A stretch of 64,000 nt of DNA from Micromonospora sp. MA102 (GTDB taxonomy: Bacteria; Actinomycetota; Actinomycetes; Mycobacteriales; Micromonosporaceae): the NCBI RefSeq assembly GCF_025460765.1, contig NZ_JAMWEG010000014.1:1-64000 (forward strand). The letters run 5' to 3'. Positions 17,642 to 24,376 of the stretch are shown here, piece after piece. Every line of letters begins with the position of its first letter. Position 1 is the stretch's first letter. The notes beneath the pieces are model-generated. The model made no database searches and had not been told where the DNA came from. It worked only from the letters and a program-made list of their open reading frames with translations. The translations under genes and the position numbers were made by a program.

Positions 17642-17968
17642 ATGACCGACCCCGTGGCTCCGACCACCCAGACCCGCCACCCGTGGCGGGCCACCGCCCG
17701 CACGATCTTCGCGGCCGTCGTCGCGCTGCTGTCGCTGCTGCCGACGATCGCCGCGGTGGCCGGCGTCGACGCCGTGCCGCTCATCGCCCAGGCCCTCGCC
17801 GTCGCCGCCGCGGTGACCCGGATCCTCGCGATCCCCGGCGTCGACGACTTCCTCCGGCGGTACCTGCCGTTCCTCGCGTCGGCGCCGGCCGCCGAGCTGC
17901 CGCCGCCACCGCTGGCCCGCCGCGACCCGGGCAGCACCATGTTCCGCGGGGACGGCTTCCGCAGCTGA
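17642..17968 (+). CDS. Putative holin
   Basis: 108 residues from an ATG with GAGGAGGG upstream. Two hydrophobic helices (about 18-40, FAAVVALLSLLPTIAAVAGV, and about 45-62) are separated by a short turn. A short charged N-terminus and a soluble, Pro-rich C-terminus complete the protein. Size, topology and position at the end of the lysis cassette fit a holin that opens the membrane for lysis timing. It is followed directly by a bidirectional terminator. Confidence 0.75.
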   Translation: MTDPVAPTTQTRHPWRATARTIFAAVVALLSLLPTIAAVAGVDAVPLIAQALAVAAAVTRILAIPGVDDFLRRYLPFLASAPAAELPPPPLARRDPGSTMFRGDGFRS

Positions 17969-17979
17969 CCGCGCACGGA

Positions 17980-18011
17980 AGAGGGCGGCCCCGCACCGGT
18001 GGCCGCCCTCT
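17980..18011. terminator. Bidirectional terminator between lysis and tail-chaperone genes
   Basis: Perfect 11-bp arms AGAGGGCGGCC (17980-17990) and GGCCGCCCTCT (18001-18011) with a 10-base loop, located between convergent genes. It is T-rich on the plus side and would end both transcripts. Confidence 0.8.
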
Positions 18012-18012
18012 T

Positions 18013-18638
18013 CTATCTTGACGCCGCGCGCTTCATCCCGCCGATCGCAGCGGCGAACGACTCGTCAGTCTCCTCGTCGGACCACTCCTCGCGGCCCTCC
18101 AGCTCGGCGCTCGCCGGCGGTGCCTCCAGCCGCTGCCGGAACTTCGCCACCTCTTTCTCGTCGCCGCCCTCGACCCACCAGGCGTAGATCACGTCCAGCA
18201 GCGACGGCAGCGGCAGGTCCAGCGGCTCCCGGCCGGTGCGCAGCAGCATCGTCCCGTGGAACTCGGGCCAGCGTTTGACCGCCAGGGTCAGGAGGCGCTG
18301 CCCGACCCAGTAGGGCGGCCGGACCACTCCTCGCACACGTGCGTGAAGATCCCCATGGCGTCGGTGAAGTCGAACTCGTCCTCCGTGTTCAGCAGCCGCT
18401 TCCGGAACACCGTCAGGCTCGGCTTGTCCAGCGTCTGCTCGAAGAAGTCGAGCACCGCCGCCACCTGGTCCGCCTCGGACCGGCTCGACGACGCCGCCGC
18501 CATCAGGTACGCCAGCTGCGCGTCCTTCGGCGCCCGGCACACCATCTCCACCCCGTCCAGCTTGAAGGGCACGTCCGGCAGCTTCTTCTCGCCGCCGGAC
18601 TCCTTCGCCAGCTTCGTGCTGGTCGTGAACTCCCGCAT
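18013..18638 (-). CDS. Tail assembly chaperone fusion (G-T) by -1 frameshift
   Basis: The downstream frame (18013 to about 18323) has no start of its own and encodes the T part (PPYWVGQRLLTLAVKRWPE...). It joins the upstream G frame at about 18320-18330, where a -1 slip gives ...VCEEWS-RPPYWVGQ.... Two overlapping chaperone frames just before the tape measure are a conserved feature of long-tailed phages, in which a minority of ribosomes shift. I do not see a canonical X-XXY-YYZ heptamer, so the exact slip site is open. The fusion would be about 207 residues. Confidence 0.65.
18288..18638 (-). CDS. Tail assembly chaperone G
   Basis: 116 residues; the N-terminal half has the compact FKLDGVEMVCRAPKDAQLAYLM pattern seen in actinophage tail assembly chaperones. 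The C-terminal half is helical (LDFFEQTLDKPSLTVFRKRL). The last 12 residues after EEW are the non-shifted ending. It should coat the tape-measure protein during tail assembly, usually directly upstream of it; here the lysis block intervenes. ATG start with GGAGG just upstream. Confidence 0.75.
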   Translation of the reverse strand: MREFTTSTKLAKESGGEKKLPDVPFKLDGVEMVCRAPKDAQLAYLMAAASSSRSEADQVAAVLDFFEQTLDKPSLTVFRKRLLNTEDEFDFTDAMGIFTHVCEEWSGRPTGSGSAS

Positions 18639-18650
18639 CCTGCTTCCTCC

Positions 18651-19082
18651 CTACGAGCGGACGAGCCGGAACCCCTCCGACCCCGCTACCTCTTCCATCG
18701 CCTCGCGCAGCCACGGCTGCGCCCGCGTCCCCGGGTGGCGCACCAGGCTGGTGAACACCACCTGGCCGCCCGTCTCGAACCGCAGCATCCCGCCGGCCCG
18801 CCGTGGCCGGATCAGGTGCGCCCCCGTGCCGTCGTGCACGGCGGCCGCGTACTCGACGTCGTTCTCGACGAACCCGTACACCTGGCCGCCCCGCACGCCG
18901 ACCTCCTCGCGGTGCGCCGCCCGCAGCCGGCCGGTGTCGACCGGGCACTTGAGCACCGCCCGGGTCCGCACCTTCCGGGTCACGCTGCGGATGAACGACA
19001 CCACCTGCCCGGTCGAGCCGGTCAGCAGCTGACGCATCTCGCCGGCGAACAGGTCGACCCGCGCGTTGACCCTCACCGCCAT
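18651..19082 (-). CDS. HK97 gp10-like head-tail/neck protein
   Basis: 143 residues. A basic helical N-terminus (VRKVRTRAVLKCPVDTGRLR) carries the CPVDTGxLR motif typical of HK97-gp10-like proteins. GFVENDVEYAAAVHDGTGAHLI follows, the equally typical YAxxVxxGT...IRP segment. These proteins complete the tail end that joins the head. The ATG overlaps the upstream stop (ATGA). Confidence 0.8.
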   Translation of the reverse strand: MAVRVNARVDLFAGEMRQLLTGSTGQVVSFIRSVTRKVRTRAVLKCPVDTGRLRAAHREEVGVRGGQVYGFVENDVEYAAAVHDGTGAHLIRPRRAGGMLRFETGGQVVFTSLVRHPGTRAQPWLREAMEEVAGSEGFRLVRS

Positions 19083-19336
19083 CAGCGGCGCGTCCTCCGC
19101 GTCTTGCCGTCGCCGTCGGCGTCCGCCGTCGGCGCCGGGGTCGGCTGGGTGGCGTCCGGCGGCTCCAGGTCCACCGTCGCCGCCTGCTCGGCCTCCTCAC
19201 CCTCCAGCACCTCGTACCGGCCGGCGTCCACGAGCGTGGCCAGCCGCGGCCCCCACTCGACGTGCTGCACCGACCCGTCCGGCACGCCCGGCATCGCCGT
19301 CAGCGCCCGCACCGTCACCTTCTGGCCCTTGCGCAT
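19082..19336 (-). CDS. Small phage structural-module protein
   Basis: 84 residues from an ATG overlapping the upstream stop. The first 45 residues are folded and basic (MRKGQKVTVRALTAMPG), and the rest is acidic/Pro-rich and ends in KTRRTRR. No domain is recognised. The position between connector and gp10-like genes suggests a head-tail joining or decoration accessory. Confidence 0.65.
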   Translation of the reverse strand: MRKGQKVTVRALTAMPGVPDGSVQHVEWGPRLATLVDAGRYEVLEGEEAEQAATVDLEPPDATQPTPAPTADADGDGKTRRTRR

Positions 19337-19884
19337 CAGCTGTCCTCCTCGCACACGCACACGTTGGTCATCACCGCGACCAGGACCTCCTGGCCGACGC
19401 AGCCGCCGGACGGGCCGACGCTGGACTGCTCCCCGATCCACACCGACTCGACCTGCGCGAGCTTCTGCAGCTCGCACAGCACCGTCCGCCGGATCCGGCC
19501 GGCGTCGTCGGCCAGCTCCGCCGCGCTGCGCTCGAGTTCAGCCGCGGTCGGCGGGTTCCCGGCGTCGTCGGGGCTCGGCGCGCACCGGGCCGTCCCCGCG
19601 CCCAGCTCCACCGCCCAGAACGCCCCCGGGTCGGCGCCCTCGTCGAGCGGCGTGCCCCGCCCGCCGGGGAACTCCTCCGGCAGCACCGGGTACGTCCGCA
19701 CGATCCGCACCCACGCCTGGCCGTCGCAGCACGAGTCGATCGCCACGTCACGGCCCGGCACCACCGCCACCACGGCGGGCGTGCCGCCGAGCGCCCCGTC
19801 CAGCGCGCCGCCGATGAGCTCGCGCAGCTTCACCGCCACCGGCCACGCCACGTCGTCCTGCGGCTCGATCACCGGCTCCGTCAC
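19336..19884 (-). CDS. Putative head-tail connector/completion protein
   Basis: 182 residues from GTG (GTGA overlap with the upstream gene). An alpha/beta N-terminus contains VAIDSCCDGQAWVRIVRTYP, and the C-terminal half is helical and acidic, ending with CVCEEDS. It has no confident family. Its place in the neck-gene run, coupled on both sides, supports a structural or completion role. Confidence 0.65.
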   Translation of the reverse strand: MTEPVIEPQDDVAWPVAVKLRELIGGALDGALGGTPAVVAVVPGRDVAIDSCCDGQAWVRIVRTYPVLPEEFPGGRGTPLDEGADPGAFWAVELGAGTARCAPSPDDAGNPPTAAELERSAAELADDAGRIRRTVLCELQKLAQVESVWIGEQSSVGPSGGCVGQEVLVAVMTNVCVCEEDS

Positions 19885-20663
19885 GACGTCCTCCTCCGTC
19901 CACGATCAAGGTCCGGCGACCACACCACCGTGTCGCGGGGCAGCCGGTTCGGGTTCACCACCCGCAGCCACTGGTCGACCTCGGGCAGCCCGGTCATGCC
20001 GTCCCGGGCGAGCTGCGCCGGGTCGACGAACGTCTGCTGCACGCCCTGGCGCACCACCGACGCGACCCGCCTCGGCAGCCGGCACGTCGTGTCCGCGACC
20101 AGGGCCTTCGCCACCTCGCAGGCGTACGCGCCGGCCGCCACCTTCCCGCCGCCGGGCACCTGCACGCCCCGCTGGTAGGTGACCGCCCACGCGCCCGGCT
20201 GGTCGTCGGGCTTCGTCAGGTCCTGCCGGGCCGGCCAGGTGCCGCCGTCGAGCCGCACCAGCCACCGCCGGTCGTAGACCGCGTACGCCTCGGCGGGCAG
20301 CTCCTGGCCGTCGATGACAACCCGGGTTACCGCGTGGATCGGGCCGGGCAGGCTCAGCTCCTGCCCGACCGGCCCGCACGCGCACGCCCCCACCGGGCAG
20401 CCGCAGAACGTCACCGCGAAGCTGCCCCCGTACGGCAGGTCCAGCCACGACTCCCACCGCCGCCACGCCTCGCCGTCGCCGCGCCGCACCGGCCGCACCG
20501 TCGAGTCGCACACGCCGAACCGGCGGCCGGACAGCGCCCACAGGACCTCCGTCGCGAGATCCGTGGCCGCCGTCCGGACCGCCTCGTCGTACTGGTCCCA
20601 GCCCTTGCAGTACGCCGTGTTCAGCGGCCAGTCGCACGGGCCGGTCCGGGCCGGCTGCGTCAC
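19881..20663 (-). CDS. Putative head-tail connector protein
   Basis: 260 residues from GTG. Features visible are a Cys-rich patch (FCGCPVGACACG, about 87-98) and a beta segment IHAVTRVVIDGQELPAEAYAVYD. There is also a helical region KVAAGAYACEVAKALVAD and a C-terminal LPEVDQWLRVVNPNRL. The mid-protein beta segment, with a conserved-looking WAVTYQRG, resembles neck proteins of siphoviruses. The four Cys may bind metal or form disulfides in the virion. Confidence 0.65.
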   Translation of the reverse strand: MTQPARTGPCDWPLNTAYCKGWDQYDEAVRTAATDLATEVLWALSGRRFGVCDSTVRPVRRGDGEAWRRWESWLDLPYGGSFAVTFCGCPVGACACGPVGQELSLPGPIHAVTRVVIDGQELPAEAYAVYDRRWLVRLDGGTWPARQDLTKPDDQPGAWAVTYQRGVQVPGGGKVAAGAYACEVAKALVADTTCRLPRRVASVVRQGVQQTFVDPAQLARDGMTGLPEVDQWLRVVNPNRLPRDTVVWSPDLDRGRRRTS

Positions 20664-20671
20664 CGCTTACC

Positions 20672-21616
20672 TCAGGCGCCGGCCGGGGCGACGAACGACT
20701 TGAAGCGCTGCGCGCCCGACGCCGTGTGCGTGACCGTGATGAGGTACGTCCCGGGGGCCGCGTACTGGTGGCTGACCTTCGCCGCCTCGGCGGGCCCGGC
20801 CGACGACGCCCCGTCGCCCCAATCCACCGCGTACGTGTTGTCCGGCGCGACCGGCACGTACGTCGCGGTGAACTCCACGGTCATGTTCGTCGCGTCGGTG
20901 GCGTCGGCCGCCACGGTGCCGTCCGGCGGCCGCACCGTCAGCCCGCACGTCGGCGCCGGCGGCGGCAGGTACGTCCAGTCGAGGTGCAGCAGGTCCTGGT
21001 CGCCCATCGGGTCCATCAGCGCCTCGACGCCCGTCTTGCGCAGGTAGACGTCGTACGGGCCGACACCCCAGCCCGGGTTCTCGATCGCCTTGCCGGTCAG
21101 CGTGAAGCTCGCCGCCCCGTTCTCGATCGTAAAGTCCCCGATCTGCCCGTCGATGATCTGCGGGAGCAGGAAGTAGCCGAACCTCGGCCGCTGGATCGCG
21201 CCGGCCACGCACTTCTTGAGCTGCGTGCCCGACCACACCTCCAGCGCCACCGCCGAGTCGAGATTCACCGCGGAGGTGACCCGCATGCCGGTCGCGTTGC
21301 CGTCCTCGTCGAGCACCACCGGCATCCCGGTGAACAGCGTGTACAGCTCCGGGTCGACCCGCCCGCAGGTCACCGTCACGTTGTACAGCTTGATCCGCCG
21401 CCGCGCCGGCTCGTACACCAGCGGATCGCCGTTGGCGTCCTTCTGGTCGATCTCCTCGCCGTCGTCGACCTCGGCCGCGTACTCGACGCTGACGAAGCCC
21501 TTCGACGTGACGTGGGTCGGCCATCCTCCGGCGCCCAGGATCGGGTCGCCGCACACCCCGAGCTTCGTGGCCCGGAGCATCTTCCCCTTCACCGGGGTAT
21601 CGCACACTGCGGTCAT
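20672..21616 (-). CDS. Major tail protein with C-terminal PKD/Ig-like domain
   Basis: 314 residues. The first 225 form the tube domain (VSVEYAAEVDDGEEI..., with KLYNVTVTCGRVDPELYTLFTG as a typical major-tail segment). Residues about 235-310 form a PKD-like beta sandwich: VDWGDG at about 278, HQYAAPGTYLITVTH near 295. Such surface Ig-like additions are common on tail tubes. The ATG at 21616 is used; it lies in a gene block with a leader shared with the capsid gene. Unusually it precedes the connector genes. Confidence 0.75.
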   Translation of the reverse strand: MTAVCDTPVKGKMLRATKLGVCGDPILGAGGWPTHVTSKGFVSVEYAAEVDDGEEIDQKDANGDPLVYEPARRRIKLYNVTVTCGRVDPELYTLFTGMPVVLDEDGNATGMRVTSAVNLDSAVALEVWSGTQLKKCVAGAIQRPRFGYFLLPQIIDGQIGDFTIENGAASFTLTGKAIENPGWGVGPYDVYLRKTGVEALMDPMGDQDLLHLDWTYLPPPAPTCGLTVRPPDGTVAADATDATNMTVEFTATYVPVAPDNTYAVDWGDGASSAGPAEAAKVSHQYAAPGTYLITVTHTASGAQRFKSFVAPAGA

Positions 21617-21646
21617 CAGGCATCCCTCAACAGCGAAGGTCCATGC

Positions 21647-21688
21647 CCGGCCCGCAGCCAGCGGCGAATACCCCGCCAGCGTAGCCGA
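21647..21688 (-). promoter_or_regulatory. Leader element shared with the capsid gene
   Basis: The 16 bp at 21647-21662 are identical to 30015-30030 upstream of the capsid gene. Beyond them both leaders keep a TACGCT hexamer 25-30 bp away. It lies 31-70 bp upstream of the major tail protein. A late promoter or a leader-based control is likely. Confidence 0.5.
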
Positions 21689-21723
21689 GAGGGCGCTGGC
21701 CCCGGGTGGGACACAGCGCCCTC
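21689..21723 (-). terminator. Hairpin terminator upstream of the major tail gene
   Basis: Perfect 10-bp arms GAGGGCGCTG and CAGCGCCCTC. It follows the small gene ending at 21743 and isolates the major tail gene. Confidence 0.65.
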
Positions 21724-21742
21724 GTCGACGAGCTGCCGGCGG

Positions 21743-21922
21743 CTACTTCCGCGCCGCCGGGTGGTTGCCCAGCACCAGGTCGCGGATCAGCGCCTCGATC
21801 TGCTCGGCGCGGCCGTTCGGCACCCGGAACGCGATCGTCGTCGCGCCGGCCACCACCGCCACCGCGGTGTGCAGGCCGTCCCGCTGCGCCGCCACCGACT
21901 GCACCGCCCGCATGGCGAGCAT
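21743..21922 (-). CDS. Small phage protein, unknown
   Basis: About 59 residues from an ATG at 21922 (MLAMRAVQSVAAQ...). An in-frame start at 21988 would run through the terminator hairpin of the upstream gene, so the shorter form is preferred. A GGAGG site lies rather far (12 bp) upstream. It has an alpha/beta composition (TAVAVVAGATTIAFRVPNG then EQIEALIRDLVLG) and a basic end. No family is recognised. Confidence 0.5.
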   Translation of the reverse strand: MLAMRAVQSVAAQRDGLHTAVAVVAGATTIAFRVPNGRAEQIEALIRDLVLGNHPAARK

Positions 21923-21951
21923 CTGCCGGCAGTGCTTCCTCCACAGTGAAC

Positions 21952-21979
21952 GGGGCCGTACCCGAAGGCACGGCCCCGA
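21952..21979 (-). terminator. Hairpin terminator after the gene at 22017
   Basis: Perfect 9-bp arms CGGGGCCGT and ACGGCCCCG with a 10-base loop, 38 bp after the stop codon at 22017. Confidence 0.65.
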
Positions 21980-22016
21980 TCCTGCCAACCAGCGGCAACA
22001 GCCGCCACCCGGCCGG

Positions 22017-22301
22017 TTACAGCTCCCGGCCGTCGATCACCTCCAGTTCCGCGCCCAGCTCAGCGACCTTGGCCCGCACGCTCTCGCCCACCTCGTCCCA
22101 GGCCTCGCCCGTCACCACCACGGCGCTGCGGCTGTCGCCCTTGATCCAGGTCACCATCACCGCCGTGCGGACGTCGAGGACCTGGCCGGTCCGCTCGCAG
22201 GTGATCTGCCGCATCACCGCGTGCCGCAGCACCTCCCGGTTGAGGAACTTCTCCCGGTCGGCGTCGTTGTCGGCCATCAGGGCCGCCAGCACGTCGTTCA
22301 T
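22017..22301 (-). CDS. Small phage protein, unknown
   Basis: 94 residues from an ATG overlapping the upstream stop (ATGA). A helical start (NDVLAALMADNDADREKFLNREVL) is followed by a beta-rich part (VMVTWIKGDSRSAVVVTG) and a helix. No motif is recognised. It is the last gene of a four-gene, fully coupled set (22017-23735). Confidence 0.65.
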   Translation of the reverse strand: MNDVLAALMADNDADREKFLNREVLRHAVMRQITCERTGQVLDVRTAVMVTWIKGDSRSAVVVTGEAWDEVGESVRAKVAELGAELEVIDGREL

Positions 22302-22687
22302 CAGTACCGCCCCGCCGGGACCGGCTGCGACCACCGTGCCGTCCCTTCGACGATCCGGCCACGGCACCGCCCGCACACCACGGCGGGCGGCGGACCCTGC
22401 GCCAGGTCGACCGGCACCTGCACGACGCCCTTGCAGCCCTGGCAGGGCATCGGCAGCAGCCGGGGCAGCCGCATCCCGAGCAGCAGCATGTCCCGGGGCA
22501 CCAGCGTCTCCCTCGGCTGCCCGCCGCCGCGCGGCAGGATCACCAGGTTGACGCACGTCGGGAAGTCCCGCACCTGCTGCACGTCGGCGATCTCCACCAG
22601 CTGCCCGAACAGCAGCACCTGGTCGCGGCGCTGCAACTCCTCGGTCCGGACCGTCGGGTCCGCCGACTTCCTCGTCTCGACGGTCAC
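22301..22687 (-). CDS. Zinc-ribbon phage protein
   Basis: 128 residues from a GTG overlapping the upstream stop. The C-terminal half holds CQGC (about 82-85) and CGRC (about 104-107), a zinc-ribbon spacing, with a Met/Leu-rich strand before it. The N-terminal half has LQRRDQVLLFGQLVEIADV. The function is unknown; it belongs to the coupled set between capsid-associated and tail genes. Confidence 0.65.
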   Translation of the reverse strand: MTVETRKSADPTVRTEELQRRDQVLLFGQLVEIADVQQVRDFPTCVNLVILPRGGGQPRETLVPRDMLLLGMRLPRLLPMPCQGCKGVVQVPVDLAQGPPPAVVCGRCRGRIVEGTARWSQPVPAGRY

Positions 22688-23190
22688 GCCGCCGCCTCCT
22701 CTCGCTCCAGCCAGCAGTACCTGGCCTCGATATCGGTCACCAGTTGCGTCGTCAGGTCCGCCCACACGTCGGCGGGCAGGGTCGCCAGGTGGTGCCACCG
22801 GCCGCCGTGCGCCGCGTAGACGTGCAGCGCGCCGAGCCCGTGCTCCCACAGGTACGCCCAGCCCTCGTCATGGAACGGCTGGTCGGCGCCCATCAGCCCG
22901 ACGGCCGCCGGGCTGCACACCCGGTCGCTGTAGCCCCGACCGACGCCGCACACGTACGTCCACTCCGGCCGGCGTTCGGCCACCAGGTCCACCGGCCAGT
23001 GCGTGACCGCCAGCAGCGACCAGTGCCGGTGCAGCAGCTGCCGCACCATCGCGGCGGTGTCGCCCTGGAAGGTGCGGGCCCACATGACCCGCATCTGCGT
23101 GAGGGTCCAGTCCGGCTGGCCCTCCAGCTCGACCAGGCGGGCCCGATACCAGCGGCTGTCCGGGGCGAACTGCCCCACCAGCGCCCTCAC
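22684..23190 (-). CDS. Phage protein, paralogue of its upstream neighbour
   Basis: 168 residues from a GTG overlapping the upstream stop. It shares with the next gene upstream the order RALVG near the start, LL..(D/H)WS.L in the first third, and (E/G)WAYL...HVY about 25 residues before a Trp-rich end. This indicates an old tandem duplication. It is rich in Trp and His. The function is not recognised; possibly a host-directed accessory protein, since the pair is not in any structural position I know. Confidence 0.65.
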   Translation of the reverse strand: MRALVGQFAPDSRWYRARLVELEGQPDWTLTQMRVMWARTFQGDTAAMVRQLLHRHWSLLAVTHWPVDLVAERRPEWTYVCGVGRGYSDRVCSPAAVGLMGADQPFHDEGWAYLWEHGLGALHVYAAHGGRWHHLATLPADVWADLTTQLVTDIEARYCWLEREEAAA

Positions 23191-23735
23191 CGGCCCGCCT
23201 CCATCAGCTGGATGCGGGTCGAGTCGCGGGCCGCCTCGCGGACGGCCTCCATGTAGCCGCGGTAGTCGGACGCCCGCCACTGCGCCGCGTAGCCCGCCCG
23301 CTGGACCTCCAGCAGGTCCAGCTGCGACAGGCGGGGCAGCTCGTGCAGCGACCAGCACGCCCACGCTTCCCACCGTTTCGGGCCGCGCTCGGGGAACACC
23401 CCCAGGTAGACGTGCAGCCGGTGGCCGCCGAACAGGTACGCCCACTCGCGGTCGCCCGCGCGGGCCTCGGCGATCCGGCCGCTCTGCGGCGGGTAGCCCT
23501 CGGAGGGCACGCCGACCAGGTGGCCGGTCGGCCCGGTGCCGGGCACCGCGAACAGCCGCGACCAGTCGGACTGCAACAGCACCGCCGCCGCCCGCTCGGG
23601 GCTGTGGCCGCACAGCTCGTGCAGCAGCACCGACAAGGCCGGGACGACCATCGCCGGGCAGCCGTCGTGCTGCACGTGCCGTGCCAGGTACGTGCCGTCG
23701 GCACCCTCGGTGCCGACCAGCGCGCGTAGACCCAT
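23187..23735 (-). CDS. Phage protein, first member of a tandem paralogous pair
   Basis: 182 residues from an ATG 9 bp downstream of the GTTCACGTGGA element and a GGAGG site. RALVG at residues 4-8, LLQSDWSRLFAVPG near 53-66 and EWAYLFGGHRLHVYLGVFP near 97-115 correspond to segments of the following gene. Charged helices end the protein. No known domain is visible. It heads the coupled four-gene set. Confidence 0.65.
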   Translation of the reverse strand: MGLRALVGTEGADGTYLARHVQHDGCPAMVVPALSVLLHELCGHSPERAAAVLLQSDWSRLFAVPGTGPTGHLVGVPSEGYPPQSGRIAEARAGDREWAYLFGGHRLHVYLGVFPERGPKRWEAWACWSLHELPRLSQLDLLEVQRAGYAAQWRASDYRGYMEAVREAARDSTRIQLMEAGR

Positions 23736-23743
23736 GGTTTACC

Positions 23744-23754
23744 TCCACGTGAAC
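23744..23754 (-). promoter_or_regulatory. Start-associated sequence GTTCACGTGGA, site 3
   Basis: Lies immediately upstream of the ribosome site of the paralogous-pair operon (ATG at 23735). Its last bases form part of the GGAGG. Confidence 0.6.
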
Positions 23755-23881
23755 CGGGTCTTACTCGGACAGTTACCTTGCTCTGTCCGGCCGCAATCGT
23801 CAATAGCGGCCGTACAGCAGAACCCCGGCTAGGGGCTCCGCACCGGAGCCGGACACCCGCCCGGCCCCGCCTACGCAGCCA

Positions 23882-24052
23882 CTAGGCGACGTCCGCCGGC
23901 CGCGCGTCGCACTCGTCGGCCGGCTCGTCGGTGTGCTTGCAGCCCGGCGCGCACGGGCCCGAGAAGTGCTCCCCGCAGTGCTTGCAGCAGTCGTTCTCGT
24001 CCAGGCAGTTGAACTGCCCGCACTCCTCGGCTGCCGCCACCAGCTCGTCCAT
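23882..24052 (-). CDS. Cys-rich mini-protein
   Basis: 56 residues with eight Cys, including CC-x2-C (about 22-27), C-x3-C (about 34-38) and a separated CGQFNC, plus several His. It is strongly acidic. It probably binds zinc or is disulfide-bonded. The start ATG has GGAG 9 bp upstream. It lies in the small-gene region behind promoter cassette copy 2. Confidence 0.6.
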   Translation of the reverse strand: MDELVAAAEECGQFNCLDENDCCKHCGEHFSGPCAPGCKHTDEPADECDARPADVA

Positions 24053-24081
24053 CTCGCTCTCTCCTCGCCCTCGGTCCCTGC

Positions 24082-24258
24082 TCACGCGCGCCGCATCCGC
24101 AGCGTCCGGCCCTCGTAGCTCGTCGACTTGTTGGCGTAGACGAAGCCCCCGGGCGCGCGGGCGTCGACGTCCACCCACTCGTCGCGCACGTACCGGGTGC
24201 GGTAGACCGCCCCGCCACGCCACTCCGTCACCTCGAAGAGCTCCACCAGCTTCTCCAT
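24082..24258 (-). CDS. Small beta-rich phage protein
   Basis: 58 residues, ATG at 24258 with GGAGGCGGAG upstream; the stop is 27 bp before the Cys-rich mini-gene. The sequence alternates aromatic/hydrophobic and charged residues (VTEWRGGAVYRTRYVRDEWV), suggesting a small beta-sheet, and ends in RMRRA. It is the first gene behind promoter cassette copy 2, which lies about 40 bp further upstream. Confidence 0.65.
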   Translation of the reverse strand: MEKLVELFEVTEWRGGAVYRTRYVRDEWVDVDARAPGGFVYANKSTSYEGRTLRMRRA

Positions 24259-24290
24259 CTCCGCCTCCGCTACCCAGGGTGCGCGTGCTG

Positions 24291-24370
24291 TACATATTCA
24301 TTGTATGCGACCGGCTCCCCTGCGTACACGTTTTATGTACGCAGGGGGCCGTGTAGCGCGTCACACAACC
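24291..24370 (-). promoter_or_regulatory. Repeated promoter-operator cassette, copy 2
   Basis: -35 GTGTAC (rc of 24324-24329), 18-bp spacer, -10 TACAAT (rc of 24300-24305). The upstream dyad has perfect 9-bp arms CTGCGTACA (24320-24328) and TGTACGCAG (24336-24344). The -10 dyad is TACATATTCATTGTA. Confidence 0.75.
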
Positions 24371-24376
24371 GGCCGG

